Notes under the pieces: generated by a model
What the model saw: only the letters and a program-made list of their open reading frames with translations
Database searches by the model: none
Told to the model about the DNA's origin: nothing
Made by a program: the position numbers and the translations under genes
In this document: in pieces, positions 10,916-22,027 of the stretch
Position numbering within the stretch: the first letter of the stretch is position 1
Layout: every line of letters begins with the position of its first letter
From: Xylogone sp. PMI_703
Lineage: Eukaryota; Ascomycota; Leotiomycetes
Length of the DNA: 64,000 nucleotides
Assembly: GCA_021399445.1 (NCBI GenBank)
Contig: JAJTUQ010000004.1
Location: 2,356,001 to 2,420,000, forward strand
Direction: 5' to 3'

Positions 10916-11596
10916 TGTGAGATAATATATGGATTGGATAGCAGCGTCTCCTCGGACCTAATACAACTGGTATACTAAAAATGATTAAGTATCAAGATAA
11001 ATGAAGAAAATACAATTATTGTCTCCTTTTAAGTTCTGAAATTCTCAGTTGTGACTCAATTGGTGCCTGAGTCATCAGACACAACAGTGTTGATCTTAAC
11101 GCTGCATGCATTGGTTACTTTTAAGTGGGTATTTTACTATGAATTAGTAAATTCAATGATTAATATTCAGTACTCGTAAATACGAGATGCCAATGCATCA
11201 TCCTTTTTGAATTGTGTGTCTTTGAGCCGTCAATGATTCTTCATTGTCTTCTATAACAGCTTGCCGCGATTCAATGGCTACGAACACATATGGTATTGCA
11301 CTCTCGCCTTAGCTAGAGCTAGGTTAAATTAATATTTAGAAAGATTTTGCTTATCTATATTTCTGTGGAAAGTTTCATTGAAACCCTCTTACTCGCATGG
11401 CAACTTTTCTATTAAGGAGCATCTTGTTACTTAAGTAGATACATAAAAAGTGGGCCTCGATATACCCAATACCGAACACGTAATGGAAGCAAGTCACTGA
11501 TGAAGCTATTTAGTAGAGCTATAACACAGACTAATGCAAAGATAGGAGTTTAACTATACTCAATAATCCATGAAAGAGAAACCCCTTTTGCTCTCA
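10916..11596. other. AT-rich spacer
   Basis: No open frame, repeat or RNA supported between the two minus-strand genes. Confidence 0.45.
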
Positions 11597-12676
11597 CTAT
11601 GTGAAAGTTAAATGAGGGTAAGGTCGCTCTATCTTGCCAGCGGTCAGATCATCGACGAAGTCAGCAAATTTGATGAATTGGAAATCCGGATACAGTTCCC
11701 GCCCATTTATGTATCCCAAGTACTCCGCATTTTCAGCGGTGTTATCCTCTCGTACATATTTAGAATCGATATACTGATAGTTAAGGACGCTAATCCTCTT
11801 GTGCATGTCTTGTTGATCTGCAGCATATGCCTCCTTTACGGCTTTGTATTCTGCAGCAATGGTCTCCGTAGATTTCTGTCCTCGAATTAGCAACTTCGTA
11901 TCAAGATTCAGCAGTATCGGTGCGTACAACAACAAGATCCAGTTTCTCGCCAGTCTTCTGTTCAACTATCTCGTTGACTTCATTCTGGCTAAGAACTTCC
12001 CCATAAATATACACCCTTTTATTCAGAGTGCGCTCATCTTTCATGATCTTAACCGTAATCGTACCGATATCCCTCTTGTCTATAAGCAAATTTGGAGCTG
12101 TTCCTCCAGCGTATACCTCGTTTATTGGTAGAAAAGATGCATAATCAAACTTGCCACTAGGAACTCTGGGGTAACTGATCTGGTACCAGAAGCCTACATC
12201 AATTATAGTGAAGCCTAGGCGGTGACGAAAGATGCAATCGTGAACTTCTTCCTTGAGATCACGCATATCCATAATACCACCACGGGGCGCTATTGTGCCC
12301 CAGTTGCAAGGTAGAAAACGTTTGACCCCAGCCTTTGCGGCAGCATCGACAAGAGGAAGTTGGTCAGTAGCAGTTAGAGGGAACAAAGCACTGACAACAA
12401 TATCAATACCCTGGAGCAGTGCAACTGTTTCCTCAATTGGCCCTGCAAGATCGCCTTTTACAATTTTCAGACCACGGTCTTCTAGTGCCTTGACGGCGGG
12501 CTTCCCAGCTGAGGAGCTACGAATGAAGCAGGTGACATTCTATGGATATTTTTTCAGAAGATTTTCTCAAGATATATCAACATACTCACAAATGAACCAT
12601 CTTTGATTAAAGCATCAAGCATAACGGCACCGGTCTCACCTGTAGCCCCAACCAAGAAAACGTTTTGCTTTGCCAT
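11597..12676 (-). CDS. NmrA-like / isoflavone-reductase-like NAD(P)-binding protein, 325 aa
   Basis: Atypical short-chain dehydrogenase of the PCBER/isoflavone-reductase-like (NmrA) group, cytosolic, likely an NADPH-dependent reductase of an aromatic or terpenoid substrate. Three exons: 12676-12590, 12539-11928, 11875-11597. The introns are 50 bp (GTGAGT..ATAG) and 52 bp (GTACGC..ACAG, branch GCTAAT). The Rossmann glycine motif is VFLVGATGETGAVMLDALI at the N-terminus. RSSSAGKPAV follows beta-2, and AAAKAGVKRFLPCNWGT carries the usual F-x-P region. The C-terminal SKYVREDNTAENAEYLGY and ARELYPDF-like signature (GRELYPDFQF) is typical of the fungal subgroup. All phases are consistent and length is normal. 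Confidence 0.92.
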
Positions 12677-13534
12677 TTCGATGAAAGATACGGACACAAA
12701 AAACGAATGCCATTCTTCCGCCGAACCCGGGGATCTGGCTATTTATCAATCGTTGGTCGCACACGCTTAATAATTCCTACCCTCTCTCTGTGACGCCAGT
12801 CCCTGAAAAATATATCTACTTTAGGAATAGCATAGATTGAAATTTACAAGCTAACATTTATAACTCTGCCCAACTGAGGGTGCGGTGTTGCGAATATTGG
12901 TGATTTGCCATAAAACTTGTGACGGCTTGGCCTGCATTATTGGCGATTCAACGATTTGGGAAGGTATCAACGAGACAAGATGCATGGCGACAACCTCCGG
13001 GAGTTACGAACTATAACAAAAAAGGTAATTCCCGACGTCTCAACGAGTTTATATTGATATTATTAATCAATTAAAACTTGATAATTTATAGTTCATAAAT
13101 AAATGTTTGGTAAGTTTCGAGTGAGCTGGAATACCGAGTTTTCACAGCTAGTCTACCAAGGGCAGTTTTACGCTCCACCTTTCGGGTAACTACCAAAATG
13201 GTGATTGTACGTTATTTATCTCTGGCGAACAGGCCTCTTAGTAGTCATTGTAAGCTTTTCAGAGAATCTCATGTAGTATATCTGTGACAGTTCTCTGCGC
13301 GAACTGTGAGACCAGGTTAGCTAACTTAATGTGCCCTCCCAGTATTATGTCATCCATCGTCAATGAGCCTTCGGTTAGATTTCAGGCCTCTTTGTGCGAG
13401 AAGGCAACAGTATAAACACAGTCAGCAGAGTTATTAACAGCTATCGTGTTTACAATTTCTCTTTTAGAAATTAACTTGGAATATTGAACCAAAGAAGGAA
13501 TCATTCACGTCGAAATATCAAGACATAGAGACAC
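12677..13534. other. AT-rich spacer
   Basis: Divergent promoter space between the minus-strand NmrA-like gene and the plus-strand gene at 13535. No gene or repeat recognised. Confidence 0.45.
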
Positions 13535-14188
13535 ATGGCAGAGAAAGTCCCGCTATTCTTTTGGATGACACAGCGCGGAGGCCTAGAGCTATCATTACAC
13601 AGACGAGGATCGAGATGGTACGTTGTTTTCCCACGTGGGTATGGAATGGCCGAAGGGAATAAACTGGTCGCTTGCTTAAACGTACCGCAAGAACGAGAAT
13701 CCGACCCTCTGCCCCCGAAACCAAATCTGCATCCAAGGTTTTGGTATCGGGAGGACCCATCGTCTCTGGTAAAACTGGGCGAGTTGCTCGTGGCGGACCC
13801 TCCGATCCTCAAGGACACCGGAATGCGGCGCATAGTTAAGGCGCCTGAGAGTATATATGGACCAGGTAGCTCAGTTGAAGAGGTCCTGGTGGAGGTACTT
13901 CTAAGTGAAGAACAGCTTTCTCACCGCTGTGGCTATTGTGGCGTATGGGAGTACTCGTACGACGATTCAACACGGCATCAGAGAGTTGGAGGCACAGATC
14001 ATACTCCGTTGTATTGGTGTGGTGTAAGTCCTACTGTTTCTCATTCATAGCAATATTCTCACATATCATTGTCTATCTAGTTTTGCTCACAAAGCCGGGC
14101 AATGCTTAATTTTCGATCAGCGTGGTGGACTGCTCCGGAGAAGTTGCATGACTGTTATTATTTTTTCTGTCGTTTGCCCGCCTGGTAA
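13535..14188 (+). CDS. Unrecognised protein with a putative C-terminal CxxC...CxxC zinc site, 198 aa
   Basis: I do not recognise this family. Two exons: 13535-14023 and 14081-14188, joined over a 57-bp intron (GTAAGT..CTAG, phase 0). The N-terminal half is rich in tryptophan, tyrosine and arginine (FFWMTQRGGLELSL, RFWYREDPSSL) and looks like a beta-sheet domain. Cys132-x2-Cys135 (HRCGYCGVWEY) and Cys162-x2-Cys165 (YWCGFCSQS) make a plausible zinc ribbon. The second pair forms only when the intron is removed, so the splice is supported by the pattern. No signal peptide or membrane helix. The downstream GNAT gene (14232, minus) ends only 43 bp away, so the two are convergent. The product could be a DNA/RNA-binding or regulatory protein; function unknown. 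Confidence 0.65.
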
Positions 14189-14231
14189 CACAGGAACCTC
14201 AATAGACTGTTTACCTATGTTCAAATTCACT

Positions 14232-14750
14232 TTACAACTTCAGCTCCCAATTCTCCTCGGCCCCCATGGTTCCCAGCGTCTCGTTTTCCTCCGTCTTGGT
14301 AAGCGTGTAACCCTCTGTAGTGTAAAGATGGCGCGCTGAAGTTAAGATACTTCGTGTCCATAGCTGAATTTGTTTATATCCCACCTCGCGCGCAAACTGA
14401 GTACACTGCTGTATTAACGTCCTCCCAAGTCCCAGCCCCCGTGCACCTGGCTCTACCAGGAGAAGACGGAGTCTGGCAACATCTTCTAGTTCCTTATCCT
14501 TGACTAACATCACACAGCCGAGGAACTCTCCATCGCGATCAGCAATCCAACATCGCTCTGATTTAGGATTAAAATTTTCGATGAAGTCGGCAGCTATTCT
14601 AGCCACGATAGCTTCGAAATGCTCGTTCCATCCGTATTCTTGGTTATATAGTACCCCATGCCGATGGACGATCCATCCCATATCCCCTGGACGGTGGCTT
14701 CTGATGATGTATGAAGGAGTTTTAACCTTAACTGTGTCATCGATTTCCAT
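14232..14750 (-). CDS. GNAT-family N-acetyltransferase, 172 aa, intronless
   Basis: Single-exon GNAT from ATG 14750 to 14232. It starts with YIIRSHRPGDMGWIVHRHG, the beginning seen in the acetyltransferase domain fused to MarR in bacteria and in stand-alone fungal homologues. The body has FLGCVMLVKD (beta-4), RLRLLLVEPGARGLGLGRTL (beta-4/5 with the acetyl-CoA loop R/Q-x-x-G-L-G) and LWTRSILTSARHLYTTEGY (alpha-4/beta-6). Length matches the family. The absence of introns and the bacterial-like architecture are compatible with an old horizontal origin, but that is inference only. Substrate unknown. Confidence 0.88.
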   Translation of the reverse strand: MEIDDTVKVKTPSYIIRSHRPGDMGWIVHRHGVLYNQEYGWNEHFEAIVARIAADFIENFNPKSERCWIADRDGEFLGCVMLVKDKELEDVARLRLLLVEPGARGLGLGRTLIQQCTQFAREVGYKQIQLWTRSILTSARHLYTTEGYTLTKTEENETLGTMGAEENWELKL

Positions 14751-15702
14751 AGTCTAACCCGTAATGTTTAATATGATGGTTTGAGCCAAGTTTATAGAAA
14801 GAAAGATGAATAAAGCGATTAGTGATGAGAAAACTGATGCATAGTTAATTGAATCGCCAAGTTATAGCACACAAGAAGATCAGAGAATCCTCATTTTGGC
14901 TCATTCAGTTCATGGTCGCTGAGGACTCAGTCATGTAATCGAAAGGGCGCGGCGGGAATCCATATCGCTGTCTTGTCGCGACAGCCAGCTGTTATCTATC
15001 GGTATAGTATCTCCGACCGTCTCAGATCTTCACGCTCGTAACAATAATTATAATTCACGATGGATCATGCGGTATGACATCCTTCTCATATCAAGTATAT
15101 GCAGGCTCAGGCTATTATTGGTAACTCTTTATACAAAATGCAATGGATTGATGATAGCCGTTCACATTCCTTTGTTGAGTTCATGATTTGATGGTCTTGC
15201 GGGCAGGAGCTGCAGAGCTGTGCCGCATGCTCTTGGCTTGGTCGTGATGCTATTTATATACAAACGGCCCTCATGGGCGGGTAACCAGAGCACCAAACGG
15301 GCTTCGGCAGCGCCTGAGCACAAAGAAGCTTCTTTTTGCGTGCTGATTTGAGTGGCCAGGGGCAAAAACTCAATTGATACATGCAGGCATATGTAACCCA
15401 ATCCTTAACGCTGTGTAGCTGCTGCTGCACCAACTGCGCCCCAAAACACTCTAGACGGCTAAAGAGCTGCAGCAAAACCCCAGCATCTCTCTGCGCGCTT
15501 TGACGGCTTGGGCAACTGGTCTGTTCATCAATGCGCTCCTGTACGTAAATTTAGGTCCCTGCCGTGCCTGGGAAGCTGAAACGATTTCCAAGATCTTGTA
15601 CCCGCCATCCTCCCATCTTTGGATCGTCGTCAATTGCTCGCGGGCAATAAGAAGGCCCTCTTGCGGCCTCAAAATGCCTAGGGCGCACAGCAAAACATCG
15701 CC
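14751..15702. other. Spacer with a GC-richer 3' half
   Basis: From about 15170 the base composition becomes GC-richer and several overlapping frames open on both strands (15162-15693), none with a domain. This is best read as promoter and 5' leader of the gene starting at 15703. Confidence 0.4.
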
Positions 15703-17601
15703 ATGTCGGGACGACCAGAGTCAAATGGATTGCTGGATGGAATGGATACCACCCCACCTCGCGCCCTTGGCGAGTCTGGACGTTCGCATTCCATCCCGAG
15801 GAAACCATTGCCGGCGATGAGCACGGTCTCGATGGTATCGAGCAGAGAAAGCGCGCCCAAATACGTGAAAGTGAGCGAGTCTAGCTGGTCTGGAGACGAC
15901 AATTCGCCTCGTGGAGACGGAAATGCATGGTTACCCGGGTTCTGGCAGCAGTTTCCGTGCAAAGGCATATTCTCCCTCACAGGCTGTGTGGGATGTATCA
16001 TTGCTTCAATTGTGGTGCTGGTTGTGTCGGATGGCCAGCCGACTTCCTCCTGGAGACTGTCTCCCACTGTTTACCTTGCCTTTCTGATGACGCTGACCAA
16101 CGTGCTTGCCCGTTATACCTTCAATGAGGGAGTGAAAATTGCGTGGTGGTATCGAGCACTGAGAGGCAGCTCAGTCAGAGACTTGCGGGACCACTGGGAA
16201 CACGCTGATGGCTTTTGGTCTGCTCTCTTTTCTGGCCGACGGTTTAACTTGACTGCCTTGGGAAGTATCGCGGTAACGGTCATGGTCATCGACCAACCTC
16301 TGATCCAGCGAGCGTCAACTGTTGTCTCTGTCCACAAAACATCTCCGGCTAATGTGACTATGAATATTGCACGAGAGATTCCCTGGGGCTTTACAGGAGT
16401 GGAAACCAGTCGCAGCAAAACTGTGCAGGTTATGACGCAGCCTATGATAGCTGCTTTCAACGATCACAACAGCCAGACTCCTATCCAACAAACTTCATGG
16501 GGTTGTAATGATACATGTGTAGGCTTTGTTGAAGCCGGCGGCCTTGCGGCGAAATGCAATTCAACCACCAGGCCAGTAGAGTACAGCTGGCAGGGAGGTA
16601 AAGTTGGTGCTCTGTCATCGTCACCATTCAACGTTAATTTTTCTATCGTGGCTTCAGCGGCCCCTTCGAATTCTAGCTACTTTGGAAAGCCTTCTCAGAT
16701 AATTATGAATGTAGGCTATACCAACAATAGCGGGTACACCAACTGTACTGGTCTTCGGACTGAGACTACCTGCTATTTATCGTCCGCTACATTGCGATAT
16801 CCAATCAATGTTACTCGCAACGTTCTCACCATTGGAGATGTCCTTAACAGCGAAGCTATAGACTCTCAACCAGCTCCCACGCTCGAGTTTGCCGGTACAG
16901 ACATTGAGACAGACGATATTATTTGGACACTGGGAGGGCTCTACGTTGCCGCGAGTAATCTCTTCTCATCCAACGCTACCTACACTTGGAATACTGGAAT
17001 TGGCGGCACTCTACGCCTACCAGATACTCTTTCTAGCCAATTTCTTGAACTGGGCCCGATGGACCTAAACAATGTCAATAATAGTGCCATGCTGCTCAGT
17101 CCTAATGTCTGTACAGCAAATTGGGCAGACCCCACTTCATTTATTCTCTCTTCATTCAATGACATGACATTCCGGCTATCTCTATATGCAGCAAACTTCC
17201 CGTTCCGCGACACAGGCGCTCCTTCCCCTGCACAAATAGTGGCAATGCAAAAGTCCAGCGCTATTAACGTGTTCAACTCGGATTATCGCTTTCTGATAGC
17301 CAGCACCGTCATAACCATGGTATCAATCCTACTCATTACGCCGATTTTTGCTGGCTGGTGGGAGCTGGGTCGCAGGGTGACCTTGAATCCCATCGAGGTT
17401 GCTAAGGCTTTTGACGCACCCTCGCTGCAAGGACCTGGATCCAATGCACCACTGCCGCAGCTAGTTGCAATTATGGGAAATAGAGGGTTGAAGTTTGGAG
17501 AAGTTGAAACCTTGGTGACCGGATCTGGTGTGAAAAAGCAGTTGAAGTTTGCAGATCCGGTTGACGTTGCTAGACCAAGATCTGGGGAAGTGTATATATA
17601 G
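15703..17601 (+). CDS. Fungal multipass surface glycoprotein of unknown function, 632 aa
   Basis: Single exon. A Ser/Pro-rich cytoplasmic head (residues 1-85) is followed by three hydrophobic segments: about 90-110 (GCIIASIVVLVVS), 120-140 (VYLAFLMTLTNVLARY) and about 180-200 (FNLTALGSIAVTVMVI). A long extracellular-looking domain (roughly 210-525) carries many N-x-S/T glycosylation sites and several cysteines. One more membrane helix (about 530-550, STVITMVSILLITPIFAGWW) and a C-terminal tail follow. DQPLIQRAS after helix 3 is a pattern I associate with a large, uncharacterised fungal membrane-protein family similar in layout to DUF3176 proteins. I cannot confirm the Pfam assignment. Convergent with the HET gene, 138 bp between stops. 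Function unknown; a sensor or surface role is inference. Confidence 0.8.
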   Translation: MSGRPESNGLLDGMDTTPPRALGESGRSHSIPRKPLPAMSTVSMVSSRESAPKYVKVSESSWSGDDNSPRGDGNAWLPGFWQQFPCKGIFSLTGCVGCIIASIVVLVVSDGQPTSSWRLSPTVYLAFLMTLTNVLARYTFNEGVKIAWWYRALRGSSVRDLRDHWEHADGFWSALFSGRRFNLTALGSIAVTVMVIDQPLIQRASTVVSVHKTSPANVTMNIAREIPWGFTGVETSRSKTVQVMTQPMIAAFNDHNSQTPIQQTSWGCNDTCVGFVEAGGLAAKCNSTTRPVEYSWQGGKVGALSSSPFNVNFSIVASAAPSNSSYFGKPSQIIMNVGYTNNSGYTNCTGLRTETTCYLSSATLRYPINVTRNVLTIGDVLNSEAIDSQPAPTLEFAGTDIETDDIIWTLGGLYVAASNLFSSNATYTWNTGIGGTLRLPDTLSSQFLELGPMDLNNVNNSAMLLSPNVCTANWADPTSFILSSFNDMTFRLSLYAANFPFRDTGAPSPAQIVAMQKSSAINVFNSDYRFLIASTVITMVSILLITPIFAGWWELGRRVTLNPIEVAKAFDAPSLQGPGSNAPLPQLVAIMGNRGLKFGEVETLVTGSGVKKQLKFADPVDVARPRSGEVYI

Positions 17602-17739
17602 TAAGCAAAGAAAAACATATGGACCTGGACCATGATACCTGGAGTTTGAGGGAATGATATGTGGCGTTGGTTAATATTACTGTACATACGGGTATGAGCA
17701 CTCTATGATAAAAACGAACATGAGGCAGGATTGAATGAA

Positions 17740-19880
17740 CTATGTTATGGTTATAGTGAATATCTCTACTTTGTGTATCCACTTGATAACCTGTCCTGCA
17801 AACTGTACGAAACCGATACGAATGTATTCTGACTGGGTTGTTGCATTGGGCTTCCTCAGTAGCGCTAATCCGAATCCTCCTGTATATCTCTCGGGCTCGG
17901 GGTCGAGATCTAAATCTTCTGCCACCCCCGGATCTACCCAGAGGCACTCCACAGAAAGTCCATCCACATGAAATCTTGTGTCATCTAGTATGACGTGACC
18001 AAAGTTCTCACCCTTTTCATCAAGTACTATCCAGTCGTAAAAGAAGTGTTGTTTTGGATTTTTTAGTTTGGTATTCTGCATAGATCCGTGTATGACCCTG
18101 CCCTCTAGAGTAATTCGTGCCGGTGATACTTGAGTATACGGATGTTGGCCTTCTTGTTCTACTTTGACTTCTTCAATCGAGATAGCGTTTCCTATTGGAG
18201 ATGGCATGGCACTTTCAAACTTATGCCTGCTGTACGGCCGTCTAGGAAAACGTACCGCAGCATTGACGGCTACCCATGACCAAGTCGGTGCATCTGCCAG
18301 CTGGGGTATCTTCGAAGTCTTTCCCGGATCTACCACGCACCACAGTAAATGATTCTGTAGATCATTCTCCCATAGACCCATCAGATACCGGTCGTTCATC
18401 TCCCTCTGTCTTTTCTCCGCAAGACCAGCAATAGCCGATATTCGGTCCGCAGGTTGCGTCAGATTTCGTCTAGTAAACTCTTCAACCAGTTTCTCCCATT
18501 GCTGGTATAGACCAGGAGGCTCAGCTATTTTACGCTTGAAGAGGGCTTTGGTTATAGAGGAGTGAGCGACATATTCTAGCGATGATAGTCGAGCGGCGCG
18601 ACTGAACAGACCGAAAGGCCACCACAGCAGCTGGTTACTAAGAAGGGGAAGCTTAAAGCCAGTCCAATGAGTTTTGGGAGCTTGTTTCGAAGCCGCCACT
18701 GCAAGAGGCTCTGACATCTCAGAGAACTTCTCTTCCGAACATTGCATCTCCCGACAGAGCCAAATACACTGGTGCGTAGTGAATATAACGATCCTCCGTG
18801 AAAGTTCGAATTCTTGTAAACACCACGCTCGTTCACGAGTCGGCTGTTTTGCCTTCAGACCCGATCCATCATCATGACTAAAATCCATTTCAAAGTTGGG
18901 AATCCATGCTGGTATGACGGGGAGAAACCTTACAGCTAAGGAGGGGCCTCCTTCATTGACAGATAGATTTAGAGTCGCGGGCCTAGTTAGCGTTGGATTC
19001 CTTTCTATGAAAAGAGGTTCTGTTGGGTCCGAAGCAGGAGATACTATTGTGCAGAGGGCGTTTTCGTAGATATGGGCCATCAATCCAGCTTCTCGCGTCC
19101 AATCATCTGTTGAGTCCTGAAGGATACACAGTGCGTCGATCCATACATATCGTACCTCCAGCGCTCTGGCGAGCTTGATGAGATCATGGAAACTCCGGGG
19201 TAATCGGTCAGGAGATATTTTGGTCTTAAACTGTTCGATATTTTTTTGAGTGAGTGTCCATGATGATTCCTTTGTTTTCTTTCCCCAACAGTAACTAAAC
19301 GCAAAGTAGCGGGCTTGCTGACCCGCAAGTTGATGATTCTCAACAATCCGGATTTTCTGGCGATTGTCGGTAGAGCCGACATCGATAAGTCGTGTAGGGA
19401 GAATACCATTTCCACTTTGGCAGCTGTCGTGTTCCTTAAGACATTTATCTATCCATGTTTTGATGATTGCAAGACTTTCCGAGCTCGCCGCGGGTGCTAG
19501 ATCGGGTATAATGTCTGAATATAGACATTTATTAAACGTCGCTCTTTGGTCGAGATCAGGCACTAACCTGTTGTCCTCAGCCCCGTTTCGCTATCATAGT
19601 CGATGAAATAGTGATTCCATCCCGACGCAAGGACGAGGCTGTCCTCGTGCTCATCCCACTCGAGCCAGTAACCGTCCCTCTCCCCTTCGGGTCCGCGATT
19701 TGGTGGAGAAGGGAGATCACTAAGCTGAGTGGCTCTTTGCCTCAAGAGTAGACGACACGAGTGGCAGCCGGAGTTGGCTGAGACTATGAAACTGATAAGG
19801 TTCTCGTGAAGCTCGTACTGGATCGAAGTGTCACGAAAGAAGAGGCCAAGTGGAATGCGCTCGCATCTTTCGCATATCAT
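17740..19880 (-). CDS. Heterokaryon-incompatibility (HET) domain protein, 695 aa
   Basis: HET-domain proteins mediate non-self recognition and regulated cell death in filamentous ascomycetes. Two exons: 19880-19568 and 19514-17740. The 53-bp intron (GTTAGT..TCAG) joins GLRTT to DIIPDLAPAASSESL in frame. The N-terminal CERC pair and CHSCRLLL resemble the cysteine-bearing leader common in these proteins. The HET domain itself covers about residues 180-335: YFAFSYCWG, then RLPRSFHDLIKLARAL, VRYVWIDALCILQDS, DDWTREAGLMAHIYENA, and after about 90 residues RERAWCLQEFELSRRI. These are the three conserved blocks of the family. The C-terminal 300 residues have no recognised module (no NACHT, WD or ankyrin). 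The first ATG (19880) is used; the frame is open only three codons upstream, from a TTG. Confidence 0.93.
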
Positions 19881-20691
19881 GTTGAGCAAATACTAGGATG
19901 CGAATCCAGTAGTCTAACTTGAAGTATGTAATCATCAGAAATGAAGAAAGAGAAAGACGCATCAATATCCGAAAGAATATCGTTGATCAATAGCATTCAC
20001 TTGTTTCAGAGCCTCGTCGGAGAGGCAGAAAGACGACGACTGTAAGGATGAGAAACCAGGCCAGTACTAGTTTGACACCTCATCAGCCAGCGTTGCATTG
20101 CATGGCGGGGACCACAATGTGCAAATTCTGGCATCTCTGAAACAGCAAAGTGAGTCTCAGCCTCATGATCACGCGACTACTAAATCAGGAAGCCACGATA
20201 CGATTATATGGGCTTCAGTTTATAATGCTTTTTTCGCAGTTATAAAAGAAAGTATGGAATAGATTCTAATGCATTTGGTACTCAAGTGTGTGGGCTACTG
20301 GTACTAATAGCTCTTGCGGGGTGATAGCGGCATGAAAATACATCTTAATTCAAACTGGCAAAGAACCTCATAAGTAATCCGGGGTATCATCATGAGCCTA
20401 TATAAATATGCAGCATATGAGATTCGATCTATATAGTAACGGCTCAAATCATATTGATGATTCTCTATCAGTTCACCCACTACGATGGTATCTTTAAACA
20501 GAAATGCGTCACTACTGATCTAGAAATGAAACTCTCTGGTCCAGTAATATGCAGTCATAAACTCGCTTACCGTGAGGTCTTGTTACCACAAAATGCTCTG
20601 GTTCTTACTACGTGGTATTATTGAACATCTTTAGAATCTACCTGACCAGTCCTCACTTAAAATCTCAAGTACATGCTCTCTCCAATATCAA
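19881..20691. other. AT-rich spacer
   Basis: Divergent intergenic region between the HET gene and the phosphatase gene. No gene or repeat recognised. Confidence 0.45.
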
Positions 20692-21243
20692 ATGGCGAAA
20701 ACAAAACAAGAAAAAATAAGCTCAAAGAGTAATTCCGCTGCAACTCTTGTCTTTCCCCCGTCGATCTATGTAGGTCCTCTTTCTGCTGCATCAGACGCCG
20801 CTTTTGTCAACTCAAACTCTATTACGCATGCCTTAAGCATTGGTGCAACGCCGTCGGCTCAAATACCTGGAGTAACTTACCATCGACTAGCACTCGTGGA
20901 TTCGGTGACAGCGTCTATATCCAAAGTCACTGATGAAGCAGTGAAGATCATTGATAGCGTTGTTGCGACAGAGTCGGAAAAGATTTTAATACACTGCTCC
21001 GCTGCAGTATCACGCTCGCCTACGATTGTAACTGCCTACTTGATGATTAGACAGAAAATGCTTCTGAAAGAAGCTCTTGGGCGAGTTATCATCGCCAGGC
21101 CGACAGTATCTCCAAATCCTAACTTTTTACGGCAGCTGAAAGACTTGGAGGAGAAGCTGTATGGGTGTGTTACCCTTGATGTTGAAGAGCTCCCCAAAAA
21201 ACGTGAAGACAGGCAGAATCTGTTTAAAAGTTATACCCCGTGA
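20692..21243 (+). CDS. Dual-specificity protein phosphatase, 183 aa
   Basis: Single-exon small DSP of the atypical (no kinase-interacting domain) class; removes phosphate from Tyr/Ser/Thr in proteins or possibly from other phospho-substrates. The active-site loop is IHCSAAVSRSPT, with Cys102 and Arg108 forming the HCx5R signature. It is followed by VTAYLMIRQKMLLKEALGRV and ARPTVSPNPNFLRQLKDLE, which match the DSP motif (A-Y-L-M...R-P...PN-x-x-F-x-x-Q-L). The family's general-acid Asp is plausibly D66 in LALVDS. The N-terminus YVGPLSAASDAAFVNSNSIT is the usual opening (G-x...A...L...I-T-H). The leader of about 20 Lys/Ser-rich residues has no targeting signature. Length is typical. Confidence 0.93.
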   Translation: MAKTKQEKISSKSNSAATLVFPPSIYVGPLSAASDAAFVNSNSITHALSIGATPSAQIPGVTYHRLALVDSVTASISKVTDEAVKIIDSVVATESEKILIHCSAAVSRSPTIVTAYLMIRQKMLLKEALGRVIIARPTVSPNPNFLRQLKDLEEKLYGCVTLDVEELPKKREDRQNLFKSYTP

Positions 21244-22027
21244 TGAACAAGGCTGTCACTCCTACAAATTCAGTTATAATCTCTCGTTGTGGAACTCGGC
21301 GCCGCAGAACTTAGACAGTCTGTAGTGTCCGGTTGTCAGAGGCAGTGCAGTCAGACTGCTTCAACGGGATCCTTGTAATTCGTTTTGGGACATATAATCT
21401 CATTAGAGCTCAAAACCAAACAGGGACCCATTCGAGAAGTCTTTCGGGGGAAGGGGATAATTATGGCGACATTCCAATAGGGAGAGATGCTGTTCTAAAT
21501 GGCCACGATTCATACCAAAGTTTAGAGACCTGTATGCCGGTCGAGTTGAGATATCTTCTCTCAATGAGAATGTATCGTTCTATTCATACTGTGAATTATT
21601 CTTGATGCGCCAGATTAGCCTGTTTTAACCAATCAGAGTCGTTAATTCGACTATTACTTGACCATTAAATTATATAAACAGCTATGATTGGCTGGAATAG
21701 GCTGATATGACACATCCGGCAGTTTATATAAAAGACATCCTTTTCGCTGGGCGATGGATATGAGTTAAGAGTACATTTGTGTATTGCTGATTTGATCGCC
21801 GCTGTGCCTGAGCTAACGACGTCACGAATCCTGCTCGACCTCGCCAAAGGTGGGGAATTCTCGACTTCAATCATTTGTAAAGTCTTAAGGTTTTCAAATA
21901 CTTTGAAGTGTTATCATAGAAAGCTCCTGGTACTCGGACGGCTACCAACCCTTCGCCCGTAGCAGTTCCCAGTATTTATTGATTGTATCCGAGGCTAGTA
22001 ACGACTATCATTCTATCGACTCACACC
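21244..22027. other. Spacer
   Basis: The open frame at 21333-21605 begins at a TTG and has no domain, and the frames at 21665-21962 overlap on both strands. I see no supported gene here. Confidence 0.4.

Noticed and set aside
16113..16460. Minus-strand 115-codon frame opposite the membrane glycoprotein
   Set aside because: Antisense shadow of a well-supported long coding frame, no domain.
21333..21605. 90-codon plus-strand frame
   Set aside because: Begins at TTG, no ATG, no domain, AT-rich surroundings.
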